From contig NZ_SRRZ01000181.1 in NCBI RefSeq assembly GCF_013179805.1, positions 1-10,556 of the forward strand: DNA of 10,556 nt. The letters are read 5' to 3'. A model generated the notes under the pieces. That model worked only from the letters and a program-made list of their open reading frames with translations, was not told the DNA's origin and ran no database searches. This document shows, piece by piece, positions 1 through 6,640 of this stretch (the stretch's first letter is position 1; each line of letters begins with the position of its first letter). The position numbers and the translations under genes were made by a program. This DNA is from Microcoleus asticus IPMA8. Its GTDB lineage: Bacteria; Cyanobacteriota; Cyanobacteriia; Cyanobacteriales; Microcoleaceae.

Positions 1-355
1 TTAAAGTTTTTTTGAAGCCATACACCGTCAGGGTTTTGGCTCTTAACCACCGCTGGGCCATCCCCTGGCTGACTCCTCTTTATGGCTTGGGGCTGCTTCT
101 TCACGCCCAAATACGGTTTTTGGCCGGGGTCTGTCATCAAGGGTATTTAAAATCGTTCAGAGCTCAAAGATCGTGAGACTTACTCAGAGCTCAGGCTTTT
201 GTGAGAATGTGAGGCGGCAGGGCGCGGCTTACTATTACACAAGTTGGTAGTTGCTGAATCTGAGTCGTCGATAATTAGTCTCTGCCTTCGCTGGACTTGA
301 ATCAGGGAAGGTTGGACCTGAAATTGAGGCGATGAGTCCCCACGTGCAATTCCTT

Positions 356-409
356 TTACACAAAGCGAGCACCACAGGGTACTTACACAAAGCGAGCACC
401 ACAGGGTAC
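356..409. repeat. Perfect 27-bp tandem direct duplication
   Basis: Two adjacent identical 27-bp copies (356-382 and 383-409) begin TTACACAAAGCG and end ACAGGGTAC. The match stops exactly at the unit borders on both sides. A further partial TTACACAAG lies at 235-243. The length is a multiple of three, so the duplication keeps frame in the minus strand, where it would encode YPVVLALCK twice. It looks like a recent slippage duplication in non-coding or decayed sequence. Confidence 0.9.
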
Positions 410-502
410 GGTTCTGTAACCCACCTTATTCCATAGCCTTTGGGGGAAGATGCCAAAGCCAATGCTTAGATCGATCGCCCGCAACGACACTCTCATTAAT
501 TA

Positions 503-531
503 GGGCAACCCCGAAACATCTATCGTTACCC
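503..531 (-). terminator. Possible weak terminator of the kinase gene
   Basis: In minus-strand RNA, GGGUAAC (531-525) can pair with GUUGCCC (509-503), giving a 7-bp stem with one G-U wobble. It begins seven bases past the kinase stop codon. The sequence after it (UAAUUAAU) is A/U-rich but is not a clean U-tract, so the call is tentative. Confidence 0.3.
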
Positions 532-537
532 CTGTTA

Positions 538-2481
538 TCAGCCTTGGACGATCGATAGCGAGTTAGTCTCCTCAACATCTACATCTACATCTAAAAAGTG
601 CAAGTGACTCTCTTCCTCAGTATTGACAGCAATCACCAAACCTCTATTCCCCCAAGGAGCGATCGCCCGGGGTGAGGCGGGGCTGCTAAAATTCCCTACT
701 TGAATCCCTTGACTGTTTAACACTTCTATCTGTCCCCCAACATCTGCCAATACCCATCCCCAATTAGCCACACAAGCAGACACGGGCAAACTTTCAAGGG
801 GAATTCGCGCTACCTTGAGCGGCCACAATTTCATCAACAGCACCGCCGCTTTACCACCTTGGGGAATTCCCAGCAAAGTATAAGGCTCAGGTGTCAACAG
901 GATCTGTCCGACGCTGGCAGACAACCGCACAGAACCCACCGGCGTGCCGCGGCGAGTGTAAACTCTAAAAATAGTTTGGGGATTTTTTGGTTCGTTGTCC
1001 GGCCAAACTGCTAAGACGTGTCGCCGATCCAAAAAAATTAATTCTGGTAAATAGTGTTCTGGTAACGGCACAGTAGCGATCGGCTTCAGGGCTTTTTCCC
1101 CATCACCTGCAGTGCTGTTTCCCGCTAAAGAATAAAAACGCAGTTCGCCAGGAACCGCTACTGTCAACCAGTTGCCGTGAGAGTCAACAGCAGCTTTTAA
1201 AGCATCTGGGCCTTGCCTAAAACCGATATCCAGCAGGCACTGAGGTTCCCAAGAGCGATTATTGAGCCAGTAAAGTTTTTGCGGAGTTAGAACGCAGCAG
1301 CCGTGGGAAACAGGTAAAATGCCGCGCACGATTTCCGGCATTAATGAAATAGAAATAGACATTTCTCCTGTAACTAGCTGTTTTCCCGGCTGAGACCAAA
1401 CCTTCACCTCTGTACCTACAGCAGCATAGAGATACGTTTCAGTGGCAATTAAAGCGGTCAACGGTGCAGGAAGTATCAGTGGCTTTGGCTGCGAAAGCGA
1501 ATAGCGCACAGTCCGAAGTAAATTAATAGCCGACTGTGATGCTTTTTCCTCTTCAACCTCCACTAAAGACTCAGTTTCCGACTTCAGACTTTTATCACCA
1601 CTGGTTGTGGGATTTTCCCACGGAATAACGCAGTCGCCCAATTGTCTGACAGCGGGGTCGTACATGATCAGCCGCAGAGCTTGAGCCATTTGGGAAGCAC
1701 TGGCAAAACGGCGGGCTGGCAGTTTTTCTAAAGATTTTTTGACTATTGCTTGCAAAGGTTCGGGGATGGCGTCGGGAAATTGCAAGCGTTGATTCAGGTG
1801 CGCCCACCTCAAGTCTCCGGGGGTTCCCCCGAAAGGGCGGTAGCCCATTAGCAATTCAAACAGCAGAATTCCTACTGCATATATATCTGACATGGGGGAA
1901 AAAAGACCGTAAAACCGCTCAGGGGCCATGTAAGCGGGGGAACCTACGGTAGCGTCGGGAGAAATTTCTTGGTGGAGGCGAGTGGTACCAATTTCTGGCA
2001 GCCGACGCGCGATGCCAAAGTCAGAAAGCCGGGGCGACCAACCTTTTGCTCCTAAAGTTAGGAGGATATTTTCGGGTTTGATGTCGCAGTGAACTACGCC
2101 TCGGCGGTGGGCGTAGTCTAAGCCTGCTAAAACTTCCATGACTAGCTGCAAACCTTCGAGCAGACGCAAGGGGCGGTCTTGTTTGAGCAGGTTGCGGAGG
2201 GTTCCTCCCTCGCAGTAGTCCATAACCAAGTACCTGCCTGTAGCTGTGTGTTCTAGAGCTCGGCAGGTAACAATGTTCGGGTGCTGCAAGGTGATCAGAA
2301 ACCACAGCTCTCGCAAGAATTCGCTAGTTGGGGCTTTTTGATGACTAAGTTCTTTGAGAGCAACCAGTTGGCTGGTGAGGCGGGAGTCCTGGGCGGGAGC
2401 TTCTCGAACGCTGGCACAAAAGACTCGACCAAATTGTCCTTGTCCGACTAGCCCTAAAATGCGGTACTTAGAATGTTGCAT
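538..2481 (-). CDS. Serine/threonine protein kinase with large C-terminal sensor-like region (SpkG-like)
   Basis: A 647-residue Hanks-type kinase that phosphorylates protein Ser/Thr residues using ATP. The catalytic domain covers residues 6 to about 285: glycine loop G13-Q-G15-Q-F-G18, ATP lysine K43 in VALKE, helix-C glutamate E58, catalytic loop H131-C-D133-I-K135-P-E-N138, D154-F-G, and A186-P-E188. Cys replaces the Arg of the usual HRD motif, making it a non-RD kinase. Residues 290-340 form an acidic linker. The remainder (about 340-647) has short beta-strand-like segments suggestive of a propeller, but I cannot name the family. No transmembrane segment is evident. The frame is open further upstream to a TTG at 2547. 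I chose ATG 2481 because the kinase fold begins directly after it and a TATAAT box lies just upstream. By type and neighbourhood it corresponds to Synechocystis slr0152 (SpkG). The C-terminus contains DVDVDV, encoded by three ACATCT hexamers on the plus strand. Confidence 0.93.
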   Translation of the reverse strand: MQHSKYRILGLVGQGQFGRVFCASVREAPAQDSRLTSQLVALKELSHQKAPTSEFLRELWFLITLQHPNIVTCRALEHTATGRYLVMDYCEGGTLRNLLKQDRPLRLLEGLQLVMEVLAGLDYAHRRGVVHCDIKPENILLTLGAKGWSPRLSDFGIARRLPEIGTTRLHQEISPDATVGSPAYMAPERFYGLFSPMSDIYAVGILLFELLMGYRPFGGTPGDLRWAHLNQRLQFPDAIPEPLQAIVKKSLEKLPARRFASASQMAQALRLIMYDPAVRQLGDCVIPWENPTTSGDKSLKSETESLVEVEEEKASQSAINLLRTVRYSLSQPKPLILPAPLTALIATETYLYAAVGTEVKVWSQPGKQLVTGEMSISISLMPEIVRGILPVSHGCCVLTPQKLYWLNNRSWEPQCLLDIGFRQGPDALKAAVDSHGNWLTVAVPGELRFYSLAGNSTAGDGEKALKPIATVPLPEHYLPELIFLDRRHVLAVWPDNEPKNPQTIFRVYTRRGTPVGSVRLSASVGQILLTPEPYTLLGIPQGGKAAVLLMKLWPLKVARIPLESLPVSACVANWGWVLADVGGQIEVLNSQGIQVGNFSSPASPRAIAPWGNRGLVIAVNTEEESHLHFLDVDVDVEETNSLSIVQG

Positions 2482-2488
2482 CGGTCTA

Positions 2489-2494
2489 ATTATA
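2489..2494 (-). promoter_or_regulatory. Consensus -10 box for the kinase gene
   Basis: On the minus strand a perfect TATAAT ends only 7 bases before the chosen ATG (2481). A weak -35 match, TTAATA, lies at 2512-2517 with 17-bp spacing. If used, transcription would start at or next to the ATG and give a leaderless mRNA, which agrees with the lack of a Shine-Dalgarno sequence. This is a sequence match only. Confidence 0.35.
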
Positions 2495-2540
2495 GAAAAA
2501 GCTTGAGCTAGTATTAAAATATGTAAATAATTCTGACAAT

Positions 2541-2558
2541 AATTCAAATTTTTGAATT
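2541..2558. promoter_or_regulatory. Palindrome AATTCAAA-TT-TTTGAATT, operator candidate
   Basis: A perfect 8-bp inverted repeat with a 2-bp centre lies in the divergent region about 50 bp upstream of the kinase -10 box. Size and symmetry suit a dimeric regulator, but no known cyanobacterial consensus is recognised and AT-rich palindromes arise easily by chance. Confidence 0.3.
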
Positions 2559-2688
2559 GCTCGCCAGGTACAGCCTATGTTATCTCAGGTTCATTCTCAG
2601 TCTCCTTGAGAGCGATCGCACAGTCGCACCTACTAAAATCCTTGAGTTTCGGAATCACTATCAATCTTGCCAGATTAGGGTGCCAGAT

Positions 2689-2951
2689 ATGGAACTACCT
2701 GTGGCTGCTATTTTAGTCGAGCGCGACTATTACAGTTTTTTCGAGACAGTCAAGGAACAATCTAAGGTTTTAGCTTTTCAAGGCTAAGCTTGGGAATCGG
2801 GGCGACGGAACAGCGATAACCAAAACAGAAGCACGGTTATGCAATCGGGGTTAGAAAGCCAGAAGCCTATGCTGTGGTCAAGCCATACTTAACGTTTTTG
2901 AGTGTTAGCCCAATTTTGATTGGCTATGAATATGTTGATCCTACTTGCTAA
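2689..2951 (+). pseudogene. Frameshifted remnant of a small protein gene
   Basis: A plausible start (ATG 2689, with TAGGG 8 bp upstream) opens a frame reading MELPVAAILVERDYYSFFET and on to SKVLA. It stops at 2785. The adjacent +1 frame (from about 2783) continues with AKLGNRGDGTAITKTEA. From about 2829 a second +1 shift gives KHGYAIGVRKPEAYAVVKPY, running to the stop at 2949-2951. The three pieces are contiguous, non-overlapping and protein-like, so two single-base insertions (or 2-base losses) in one small gene of roughly 70-85 codons explain them best. I do not recognise a characterised family; it resembles short hypothetical proteins of filamentous cyanobacteria. Sequencing error is an alternative, but two separate shifts make true decay more likely. 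It sits directly upstream of, and co-directional with, the ferredoxin gene. Confidence 0.6.
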
Positions 2952-2981
2952 ATACTGAACTTGACAGGAACAAAAATCAAT

Positions 2982-3464
2982 ATGGTTAAAATTATTAAAC
3001 TAGATCCAATTGCGGAGGAAATGGCAGTTGAAACCCGGTCGAATATCCTGTCTGCCTTACTTTCCAAAGACTTAGACGTTCTCAAGGAATGCGGGGGGCG
3101 GGGAATGTGCGCTACCTGCCACGTTTACATTAAAGAAGGCATGGAAGGCTTATCTGACATGAACCGTCGCGAGAGGAGGACGTTGGAAGTCATTACTACA
3201 GCTAAAGCCAATTCGCGACTTGCTTGTCAGGCTCAAATTATGGGCGAGGGTGTGGTTGTACAGTTGCCTGCGGGGATGTACATTAATGCTATTGAAAATG
3301 TCGAAGCTCTGATCGGCCGTCGGGCCCAGCAAGATTTATTACACCCAATTACGGGTAAAGTAGTTGTAGAATCGGGAAAGTTAATTACTCGTTCGATCGT
3401 TACACAGCTTAATGAAACCCGCTTCCAAGTAGGACAGTATTTAGTTCGGACTAAAGAAGCTTAA
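2982..3464 (+). CDS. [2Fe-2S] ferredoxin, adrenodoxin-like cysteine pattern, with C-terminal extension
   Basis: A 160-residue soluble one-electron carrier. The cluster ligands are C37, C43, C46 and C82 (C-x5-C-x2-C-x35-C, in ECGGRGMCATC and LACQ). This is the spacing of adrenodoxin/ISC-type and related ferredoxins, not the plant-type C-x4-C-x2-C of photosynthetic PetF. The fold is complete by about residue 95. About 65 further residues contain no extra cysteines and are unusual for a simple ferredoxin. The frame opens at a TTG at 2961, but ATG 2982 is preferred because the ferredoxin fold begins directly after it (MVKIIKLDP) and AGGA lies at 2966-2969. The next gene starts 38 bp downstream, so the two are probably co-transcribed. 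By type and context it matches Synechocystis slr0148. Its redox partner cannot be read from the sequence. Confidence 0.92.
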   Translation: MVKIIKLDPIAEEMAVETRSNILSALLSKDLDVLKECGGRGMCATCHVYIKEGMEGLSDMNRRERRTLEVITTAKANSRLACQAQIMGEGVVVQLPAGMYINAIENVEALIGRRAQQDLLHPITGKVVVESGKLITRSIVTQLNETRFQVGQYLVRTKEA

Positions 3465-3502
3465 AACTGATATGTTTGTATTTTAGTAGTAGAGCAAAAT
3501 CT

Positions 3503-3973
3503 ATGTTGAGCCAACTTGCGCGTTTGAGCACGGAAGCAGACGGACGCTACGCCAGTGCTGAAGAACTCCTATTTTTGAAAGACTACTTTCAGTCTTTGAA
3601 TCACCGGATCAGTGCTTATAAAAAAATTCAAGCATCTGAAACAGAAATTATGCGGCAAGTGGAAGCACAAATGCAGTCTCTAGACCCTAATTTATTTCGC
3701 CGGGGGACTCAAGATGTGACCCAAAAGTGCCGTGGAGATATTTTGCAGGTGTTGAGGCATTCGGCTGCAGCAATGTTGATTAACGATACTGAACGGTTGC
3801 GCGATCGGCTCCTGCTTTGGTTGCAAACTATTTTAGGCGCTGTTCAAGTTCGCAATACTGCGACCGTGACCTACGACGTAATGAAAAAGGTACTCAAACA
3901 ATATCTCACTGTGGAAGAAAGGAACTTATTTTTTCCGATTCTGGACAACAACCGCACTTTACTCGGCAAATAA
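3503..3973 (+). CDS. Phycobiliprotein-like protein retaining the bilin-attachment C-x-x-D motif
   Basis: A 156-residue, mostly helical protein. Residues 72-95 (VTQKCRGDILQVLR, then AAAMLIND) align with the chromophore region of allophycocyanin/phycocyanin subunits (CLRD/CRRD followed by YYLR). C76 falls at the thioether-attachment cysteine and D79 at the aspartate that contacts the bilin pyrrole nitrogens. The following segment (RLLLWLQTI) and the late helix fit the same globin-like fold. It is a full-length paralogue of the protein at 6105-6575, which is also 156 residues and shares E20-E21-L22, the AMLxND motif and RLLxWL. The frame opens at a TTG at 3476, but ATG 3503 gives the better start. 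It follows the ferredoxin gene by 38 bp and ends 17 bp before the converging pentapeptide-repeat gene. In position it corresponds to slr0149 of Synechocystis. Whether bilin is actually bound is unknown. Confidence 0.75.
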   Translation: MLSQLARLSTEADGRYASAEELLFLKDYFQSLNHRISAYKKIQASETEIMRQVEAQMQSLDPNLFRRGTQDVTQKCRGDILQVLRHSAAAMLINDTERLRDRLLLWLQTILGAVQVRNTATVTYDVMKKVLKQYLTVEERNLFFPILDNNRTLLGK

Positions 3974-3990
3974 TCAAGGGGCTTGACAGG

Positions 3991-5157
3991 TTAATGGCGA
4001 TAAACTGTGCCGTTAGGAAGAGTGGCTCCAATCAACTGCACTCCCCTCAAATCCGCCTCCGTGAGAATGGCTCCCCGGAGGTTGGCTCCTGTCAAGTCAG
4101 CTTTCTGCAAGTTGGCTTTACTCAGGTTAGCTTTGCTCAAGTCAATTTCTTGCAGGCAAGAATTAGAAAGGTCGGCATTGATCAGATAGGCTAGGCTCAA
4201 GTTGGCTTTGCTGAGGTTAGCCCCGCTCAAGTTAGCTTCCATCAGATAAGCACCGCTCAAGTTGGCTTCGTTCAACAATGCCTCTGCCATATTAATTCCA
4301 GTTAAAAGTTTGCGGCTTAAGTCTACACCGCTGAGGTCGGCGCCGCTGAGGTTGATACCGCTTAAATGGCAGCCATTCAAAGTAATATTTCTCAGGTAGG
4401 TTTTGCTCAGGTCTGCTTTGCACAAATTGGCTCTATCCAAGCAAGCTTCGCTGAGGTCTGATTCGCTCAAGCACGCGCCGTTTAAATAGGCTTGAGTGAA
4501 GTTAGTTCGCCTGAGGTTAGCTTGCAACAGCTTGGCTTTGCTGAGGTTAGCACGGGTTAAGTTGGCTCCGGCTAGGTTGGCTTTGAACAATTCAGCTCCG
4601 GTGAGCTGTGCTTCGGTCAAGTCTGCCTCTTTGAGACTCGCTAAACTTAAGCAGGCATCTTTGAAATTGACCCCGTTGAGATTGGCTTTAATCAGATAAG
4701 CTTTACTTAGATTTGCCTCGCTGAGAACGGCTTTTGTAAGGTTGGCGGCGCTCAGATCTGCACCTGCGAGATTGGCCTTGGGGAGAATTGCTCCCGTCAG
4801 ATTTGCCCAATTCAGGTGACATCCGGCGAGGTTGGCGCCTGTGAGATTGGCTCCGCTGAGATTGGCTCCGCTGAGACTTGCTGCCATGAGGTTGGCGCCG
4901 GTGAGATTGGCTCCGCTGAGGTCAGCTTTGCTGAGGTTGGCTCGGCTCAGATGGGCTTTGGTGAGGTCTGCACCGCTGAGGTTAGCACCGATTAAGTAGG
5001 CTCGGTGCTGGTGTTGGTTGAGGTTTGCCATGATTAGAGTTGGGGCATCGCTGGAACGGTATAAATCGATCGGACTCAAGACAATGCCGCGCAGATTTGC
5101 CAGTCTAAAATCTCTTTCGCCGGCTGCATATCGATTTAAAAGTTCATTGGCGTCCAT
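3991..5157 (-). CDS. Pentapeptide-repeat protein
   Basis: A 388-residue protein made almost entirely of A(N/D)Lxx pentapeptides from about residue 45 to the C-terminus, such as GANLSGADLTKAHLSRANLS. It should fold as a long right-handed quadrilateral beta-helix. The N-terminus (NELLNRYAAGERDFRLANLRG) is the cap commonly seen on cyanobacterial pentapeptide proteins. No signal peptide, transmembrane segment or extra domain is visible, so it is probably cytoplasmic. The biochemical role of most cyanobacterial members is unknown. ATG 5157 is the natural start; no Shine-Dalgarno is evident. It lies 242 bp below the V4R gene, beyond a hairpin, so it is probably transcribed separately. The 15-bp period is visible in the DNA: a 33-bp block at 4828-4860 recurs at 4888-4920 with one mismatch, evidence of repeat expansion. 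Confidence 0.95.
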   Translation of the reverse strand: MDANELLNRYAAGERDFRLANLRGIVLSPIDLYRSSDAPTLIMANLNQHQHRAYLIGANLSGADLTKAHLSRANLSKADLSGANLTGANLMAASLSGANLSGANLTGANLAGCHLNWANLTGAILPKANLAGADLSAANLTKAVLSEANLSKAYLIKANLNGVNFKDACLSLASLKEADLTEAQLTGAELFKANLAGANLTRANLSKAKLLQANLRRTNFTQAYLNGACLSESDLSEACLDRANLCKADLSKTYLRNITLNGCHLSGINLSGADLSGVDLSRKLLTGINMAEALLNEANLSGAYLMEANLSGANLSKANLSLAYLINADLSNSCLQEIDLSKANLSKANLQKADLTGANLRGAILTEADLRGVQLIGATLPNGTVYRH

Positions 5158-5362
5158 TAAGTTCTAGGAAAATGTTTTAGGTTGTGATTGCTTTTAAATT
5201 TTATGAGTTTCTAGGGTAAGTTATGAATTTTCTAGCTGCTAGTTATAATCAGGTTTTATTTAAATAAGTAAAACCGGATGTTTTAACTCAGTAGCTTTTT
5301 TATAATTTAACTCACAGTTTTGATGATACACCGGATAAAAAGGTTGCCTATCAAGGGAGTTT

Positions 5363-5391
5363 ACAGCTATTAGCAACAAACTAATAGCTGT
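5363..5391 (-). terminator. Hairpin directly after the leftward V4R operon
   Basis: ACAGCTATTAG (5363-5373) and CTAATAGCTGT (5381-5391) form a perfect 11-bp stem with a 7-base loop. It begins 9 bases after the stop codon of the V4R gene. On the minus strand no U-tract follows, so it may be a processing or 3'-end stabilising stem, or an inefficient terminator, rather than a canonical intrinsic terminator. Confidence 0.5.
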
Positions 5392-5399
5392 CAAATAAG

Positions 5400-6062
5400 T
5401 CAAAATTTTTGGCAAAGTTGACTGATAATAGCTTCGTGTTCTTGTCCTTCTTCGAGGAAAATATCTGCTGGTTGGAGGCGATCACGCAGCCCTAAAATAA
5501 AGCGATTGCAGTCCGAACCCAAGGATTCGCACGAGGTTTGCAGGCAGTGGAGTTCTCGACCTGTAAGCTGACTAAAGAACGAACTTAAAATACCTGCTTC
5601 TAGAAAACAGGCTGGCTGCTTAGACTTGGGGGCTGTTTTGGCAAAAAGAGAGTTAGCAGTTTTTACTATTAAAAATCCCTGTTCGGAATAGCTGGGGTCC
5701 AGTTCAAGTGTTCCCCATCCGTGAGTTTTCCAGCACTGTTGCAAGGACTGAAGAAATTGTACCATTTCCATTTCAGAAACTGGCTGACCGTAGTATTCGC
5801 TGACTTCTTCGCAAAAACGCACGTAGAAGTTTTTACCCCACCAGCGACCGCAATTGAAAAGCACGAGGCGGGAGGCTTGACCAGTTTCTTTTTCTAAGCC
5901 GATATAAATCGCTTGAATCAGTGTTTCTGGGAGCGCTATGAGCCGATCGCCCCGGCGGTTTTCGAGCAAGCCGAGTTCGAGGTCGCCTCGGACGTAGGCA
6001 TCGCTGGCAAAGTAGTTTCCAGGGAGTCGGGGCTGTTTGAGCAAGTCGGCAATATTAATCAT
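5400..6062 (-). CDS. V4R-domain protein b (Slr0147-like)
   Basis: A 220-residue soluble protein. An N-terminal part is followed by IGLEKETGQAS and GRWWG (about residues 54-76), HGWGTLELD (about 114-122), and a C-terminal V4R (4-vinyl-reductase-type) domain with C152, C173, C178 and C185 in EAGILSSFF, HCLQTSC and LGSDCNRFILG. V4R domains occur in the bacteriochlorophyll protein BchJ and in ligand-sensing regulators, and are thought to bind small hydrophobic or tetrapyrrole-like ligands. It is a full-length paralogue of the protein at 7103-7804. It is the last gene of the leftward four-gene operon. The start ATG (6062) has no Shine-Dalgarno; instead a GGGAATT heptamer array ends one base before it. 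Synechocystis counterpart by type and order: slr0147. Confidence 0.85.
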   Translation of the reverse strand: MINIADLLKQPRLPGNYFASDAYVRGDLELGLLENRRGDRLIALPETLIQAIYIGLEKETGQASRLVLFNCGRWWGKNFYVRFCEEVSEYYGQPVSEMEMVQFLQSLQQCWKTHGWGTLELDPSYSEQGFLIVKTANSLFAKTAPKSKQPACFLEAGILSSFFSQLTGRELHCLQTSCESLGSDCNRFILGLRDRLQPADIFLEEGQEHEAIISQLCQKF

Positions 6063-6063
6063 C

Positions 6064-6098
6064 GGGAATTGGGAATTGGGAATTGGGAATTGGGAATT
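6064..6098. repeat. Heptanucleotide tandem array, five GGGAATT units
   Basis: Five perfect copies of GGGAATT, plus a trailing GG to 6100, fill almost the whole gap between the phycobiliprotein-like gene (stop at 6105-6107) and the V4R-b start codon (6060-6062). In the mRNA it reads as AAUUCCC repeated and occupies the ribosome-binding region. Short tandem heptamer repeats are a known class in cyanobacterial genomes, and their copy number varies between strains. Confidence 0.95.
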
Positions 6099-6104
6099 GG
6101 CTTA

Positions 6105-6575
6105 TTATTTATTACCTTGGTCAATCACAATTGACTGCGCTTGGTCTAAAAATGGCTGTAATATAGCCCTGGCTTGCTCGGAAAGCAGTTCTTTTAAACG
6201 AGTTTGCAGCAGATCGCAAACAGTTGCTTCGAGCTTTTGAGTTTGGTGGGCTTCGACTATGCCGGAAAGCCAATCTAGGAGGCGCTGTTCTAGAAAATTT
6301 CGATCGTTCAGCAGCATAGCCATAGCGCAATACCGCAATACTAACACCCAGTGTTTGAGCGATCGTTCTAAGGTTTCTTGTTTTTCGTCTGGGAATGTTT
6401 CTTGTAGCTTGTCGGCTATTGGTTGGAAGATGCTTGCTTCCTTATCTCGCAAAAATTCGTAAATTTTTAAGCGCTGGGCAAGAGTTGCAGCTTGACGCTT
6501 AAAAGCTATGAGTTCTTCGCCTTTTAAAAAGCGGTTTTCTGCCTGATCCAGCAGCGCCTCAATCTCAGGGTGCAT
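6105..6575 (-). CDS. Phycobiliprotein-like protein lacking the bilin cysteine (Slr0146-like)
   Basis: A 156-residue helical protein paralogous to the one at 3503-3973: same length, EEL at 20-22, AMLLND at 86-91, QRLLDWLSGI after it. At the chromophore-attachment site the aligned residues are S72-L-K-H75 in place of C-x-x-D, so both the bilin-binding cysteine and the contacting aspartate are gone. Other cysteines (C83 and one near residue 120) are not at known attachment positions. It is therefore probably a chromophore-free structural partner, as seen for other degenerate phycobilisome-family proteins. ATG 6575 is the only reasonable start; no Shine-Dalgarno is seen. It is the third gene of the leftward operon. 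In Synechocystis, slr0146 is the phycobilisome-domain member of the equivalent cluster. Confidence 0.75.
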   Translation of the reverse strand: MHPEIEALLDQAENRFLKGEELIAFKRQAATLAQRLKIYEFLRDKEASIFQPIADKLQETFPDEKQETLERSLKHWVLVLRYCAMAMLLNDRNFLEQRLLDWLSGIVEAHQTQKLEATVCDLLQTRLKELLSEQARAILQPFLDQAQSIVIDQGNK

Positions 6576-6640
6576 GATTTTAATTAAGTGGTAATCGGTA
6601 ATTGATATAAAGAAGGAAGTTCGGCAACGAGCAGTGTACG

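Larger units (their letters stand above)
1..537. other. Left-edge region without a convincing gene
   Basis: No reading frame here has family-like features. One plus-strand frame is open from the window edge to a stop near 173 (57 codons), but I do not recognise the peptide and an open stretch of that length can arise by chance. It could be the tail of a gene or a decayed insertion sequence beyond the edge. The region carries the 27-bp tandem repeat at 356-409, two copies of CAGAGCTCA around 155-195, and a weak hairpin just downstream of the kinase gene. On the minus strand around 370-460 a short stretch (PKGYGIRWVTEP followed by YPVV) loosely resembles the 3' part of the pseudogene at 2689-2951, so it may be a second relic of that family. 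The evidence for this is weak. Confidence 0.5.

Noticed and set aside
3..173. Plus-strand frame open from the window edge (57 codons) as the tail of a gene
   Set aside because: No recognisable motif; an open frame this long has a fair chance of arising at random among six frames.
356..409. The 27-bp duplication as a CRISPR fragment
   Set aside because: The two copies are directly adjacent with no spacer and only two units exist.
3817..4699. Plus-strand open frames running through the pentapeptide-repeat gene (3817-4194, 4007-4189, 4496-4699)
   Set aside because: They are low-complexity mirrors of the 15-bp repeat on the opposite strand. The minus frame gives a perfect A(N/D)Lxx protein of full length.
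4801..4920. Regular repeats that could suggest a CRISPR or minisatellite
   Set aside because: The 15-bp period is coding and matches pentapeptides; there are no constant-length unique spacers.
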